A program made the position numbers and the translations under genes. Positions 61,858 to 63,587 of a stretch of DNA of 63,587 bases are shown here, piece after piece; positions within the stretch are counted from its first letter, which is position 1; every line of letters starts with the position of its first letter. Location of the stretch: NCBI GenBank assembly GCA_964400685.1, contig CAYNVT010000006.1:1-63587 (forward strand), given 5' to 3'. This DNA comes from DATCTV01 sp964400685. Lineage in GTDB: Bacteria; Desulfobacterota; Desulfomonilia; UBA1062. Under the pieces are notes generated by a model. It searched no databases. It saw only the letters and a program-made list of their open reading frames with translations, and had not been told where the DNA came from.

Positions 61858-62454
61858 TTATAATTTAAGGAAACGGACCTCTAGATTTGCCGGGTCGAAC
61901 ATGGCAATTGAATTCTTTTCGACAGCGCCAACTGTTATTATGTAACGCAAACCCTGCGCGAGTTTTACTATTCCTGTTGCAGGGATTTTTATTTTGTGAG
62001 GAGCTCCGTCTATTACTTCAACAACAGATGGAGTGTGCGAATGCCCCCTGAATATGAGCCGGTGTTTTTCGGGATGCAGGCTGTGAATGAAATCGCTGAT
62101 CGGCCTCCTGGTCGCTGCGGGCCATTCGAACGGGGATGAGTGCGTGAATGTGATGCCGCCTGACTTGATGGTATAAGGAAGCCCTTTGATGTAATTAACG
62201 GTTTCCTCTTTAAGCCCTTCGGTCAGTTTGTCGGCTATCACAATATAGTCGTTGTTTCCCATGACAGCGCTCACATTGTTGTCTTTGAGTATCTGAACCG
62301 CTTCGTCGAGCGCTCCCGGATCAAGCGAATCGCAGATATCACCCAGGTGGATTATATTAACGGCGCCGAGTGATCTGAGCTTCAGGACGGCCTTTCTTAG
62401 CAGGGCGTTGTTGCTGTGCGTGTCTGCAATGAGTCCTGTAAGGCTTTTGTTCAT
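61858..62454 (-). CDS. YfcE/MJ0936-type metallophosphoesterase
   Basis: 198 residues. The metal-binding motifs DTHSN, HLGDICDS, VMGNND, FTHSSPF and RGHSHTPSV define a calcineurin-like phosphodiesterase of the YfcE group. It likely hydrolyses a phosphodiester, substrate unknown. It overlaps the ThiF-like gene by four bases (ATGA), implying coupled expression and a shared task. Confidence 0.92.
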   Translation of the reverse strand: MNKSLTGLIADTHSNNALLRKAVLKLRSLGAVNIIHLGDICDSLDPGALDEAVQILKDNNVSAVMGNNDYIVIADKLTEGLKEETVNYIKGLPYTIKSGGITFTHSSPFEWPAATRRPISDFIHSLHPEKHRLIFRGHSHTPSVVEVIDGAPHKIKIPATGIVKLAQGLRYIITVGAVEKNSIAMFDPANLEVRFLKL

Positions 62455-63380
62455 GACTGAGAGTCTTGCCTCATTTTAAGTAATTTAAATACCTTCCTCC
62501 AGAACCAGAATGTCTGGCGGTGGAAATGCTGGCCCCGGCCGTTGCCGAAGAGCTTCCAGCCTAATTCCCGGTGATATTTTATGAAGAGGCTGAAGCGGCT
62601 GAGTTTGACGTTACCTTTGCTTATATACCAGCACCGGGGGGCCTTTACGGGTTCCCATCTGCCGGATGCAAGTTTTACGGTCTCCAGCGCCGCCAGGCTT
62701 GCGGCCAGCCATGAAACCGGGCAGATGAGCGCAAGCTGCCTGCTTCCAAGGAAGTAATCCCAGAACCAGCCAACCCTCCAGTCGCCCGATGTTATGTAGT
62801 TATACTGGCCGCAGCGGAAAGCCCTTGTGTGCATAACCGTCCTCAGGCCTTTGTAGCCGAGCCTGGGGATGCCGAAGACATCTTCGATAGAAGGGGTTGT
62901 TTCGTCGATTACGCATATCCAGCCCATCGAGCCCGACGGCATGCAGAGTACGGCGGGTTTTGAAAGCTTCCTGGCGGAACGGAAAATCAGGATGCTGTAT
63001 GACAGGTCGTCGACTGCAGGGATGATTATGTCTGCTGCTGAAACCAGGTTATCAATCTCTGATTCATCGGGAAGGCAGTCAATAGCCGTTATATTAATGC
63101 GGGGGTTGATGGCCTTGAGGGCTTCGCTTATAACGCTGATCTTGTTTTTGCCGGCTGTGTCCGCAAAGCATAAAGGCTGGCGGTTGACATCCTGCATCAC
63201 ATAGCTGTAACCGCCTGCAATCGTAATATTTTCGAAGCCGCACCTAGCAAGTTCCAGGGCGATGGTTTCCCCAACGCCGCTGTCACCTATGATGAGGATA
63301 CGGGCATTGCGGATTTTTTCCTGTTCCCTTTCGGTCAGGATGCCGTAATTGCGTTCGAAGAGTTCTTTATACGATGCCAT
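62451..63380 (-). CDS. ThiF/MoeB/HesA-like adenylyltransferase-fold protein
   Basis: 309 residues. E1-like Rossmann fold: ILIIGDSGVGETIALELARCGFENITIAGG, the adenylation-site DVNRQP, and AVDDLSYSILIF. The first glycine loop is GDSGVG rather than GxGGxG, and the zinc CxxC pair and catalytic cysteine of MoeB/ThiF are absent. It may adenylate a small molecule or simply bind nucleotide. The C-terminal 60 residues are rich in aromatic and basic residues (GWKLFGNGRGQ, FWFWRKVFKLLKM), resembling the tail of the upstream partial gene. Confidence 0.82.
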   Translation of the reverse strand: MASYKELFERNYGILTEREQEKIRNARILIIGDSGVGETIALELARCGFENITIAGGYSYVMQDVNRQPLCFADTAGKNKISVISEALKAINPRINITAIDCLPDESEIDNLVSAADIIIPAVDDLSYSILIFRSARKLSKPAVLCMPSGSMGWICVIDETTPSIEDVFGIPRLGYKGLRTVMHTRAFRCGQYNYITSGDWRVGWFWDYFLGSRQLALICPVSWLAASLAALETVKLASGRWEPVKAPRCWYISKGNVKLSRFSLFIKYHRELGWKLFGNGRGQHFHRQTFWFWRKVFKLLKMRQDSQS

Positions 63381-63587
63381 TTCGCTTTCTTTCGATAAGG
63401 CCGTAGAGTTTCCTGAAAGCCAGCCACCAGACCTTCTGGCCGAGTTCGAGAGCGGGGCCCAGCGGTGTCTGGAACATTCTGTACATAAGCTTTCTCTGCC
63501 ATACCAGGAGCGTCGTCAAACTTATGCCGTTTGTCCTCTGAATCTTTATGCGCTTATGGGTTATGGAATAATATCTTGGCGAGCAGA
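63367..63587 (-). CDS. C-terminal part of an unrecognised gene (start outside window)
   Basis: Open on the minus strand from the window edge to TAA at 63369-63367, 72 residues. It ends in a basic-aromatic tail with KVWWLAFRKLYGLIERK. It overlaps the ThiF-like start by 14 bases, which supports a real coding frame. No family is recognised from this fragment. Confidence 0.65.
   Translation of the reverse strand, partial: CSPRYYSITHKRIKIQRTNGISLTTLLVWQRKLMYRMFQTPLGPALELGQKVWWLAFRKLYGLIERKRNGIV

Noticed and set aside
1..63587. CRISPR arrays, rRNA, tRNA and transposase genes
   Set aside because: No regularly spaced repeats, no recognisable RNA gene and no transposase or integrase frame were seen on either strand.

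Overview
The window looks like a metagenome-assembled contig (two runs of exactly ten N, at 44397-44406 and 49067-49076) from an anaerobic, Gram-negative bacterium. The best guess is a member of the Desulfobacterota (former Deltaproteobacteria, for example a Syntrophales-like lineage). The clues are a proteobacterial-style trp operon with a leader-peptide attenuator, Wzm/Wzt O-antigen export, several lipoproteins, CaiB-type CoA-transferases and an acyl-CoA degradation operon. This placement is an inference; no rRNA or tRNA gene is present.

Layout. 1-3291: two PKD-domain beta-propeller surface proteins, the first cut by the window edge. 3358-4491: a HigBA toxin-antitoxin pair with a visible promoter and operator-like repeat, then a small membrane protein. 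4535-11066: complete trpEGDCFBA preceded by a promoter, a perfect 20-bp palindrome over the -10 box, a 25-residue leader peptide with a Trp-Trp-Pro-Trp cluster, and an attenuator; a MITE-like folded repeat lies between trpD and trpC. 11053-40804: a roughly 30-kb minus-strand cell-surface polysaccharide (O-antigen type) cluster, probably read from 40804 towards 11053. It carries an ABC-2 exporter (Wzm/Wzt), glycosyltransferases, genes for at least three unusual sugars, two asparagine-synthase-type amidotransferases and two radical SAM/SPASM enzymes. The sugars inferred are a UDP-L-QuiNAc or L-FucNAc type sugar, a 4-acylamido-4,6-dideoxy sugar, and an acetamidino sugar made by the HisH/HisF/WbpG trio. 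Inside it, 19807-21269 holds a recombination scar: a nearly identical 262-bp direct repeat, a truncated epimerase copy, and vestiges of a second methyltransferase gene around a DUF1796 gene.

40893-47994: a plus-strand catabolic operon of acyl-CoA dehydrogenase, type III CoA-transferase, an HMG-CoA-synthase-fold protein fused to DUF35, a thiolase, two MaoC-type hydratase halves and a 17beta-HSD4-like SDR. Together these supply every step of one beta-oxidation-like cycle, and the thiolase/HMGCS/DUF35 set resembles the archaeal substrate-channelling complex. 48008-54343: exported proteins, including a Tat-signal PLP decarboxylase (split by an assembly gap), a lipoprotein joining an HAD/lipin-like domain to a glycerophosphodiester phosphodiesterase, an NTF2-fold protein and an S10 serine carboxypeptidase lipoprotein. 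54372-59572: a radical SAM (SplB-like) enzyme, an APC permease, a CaiB CoA-transferase and a DUF6125-like protein, with a divergently controlled TetR regulator and a clean operator over the predicted start site. 59792-63587: membrane-anchored gamma-glutamyltransferase, a phosphodiesterase, a ThiF-like protein and the end of an unrecognised gene.
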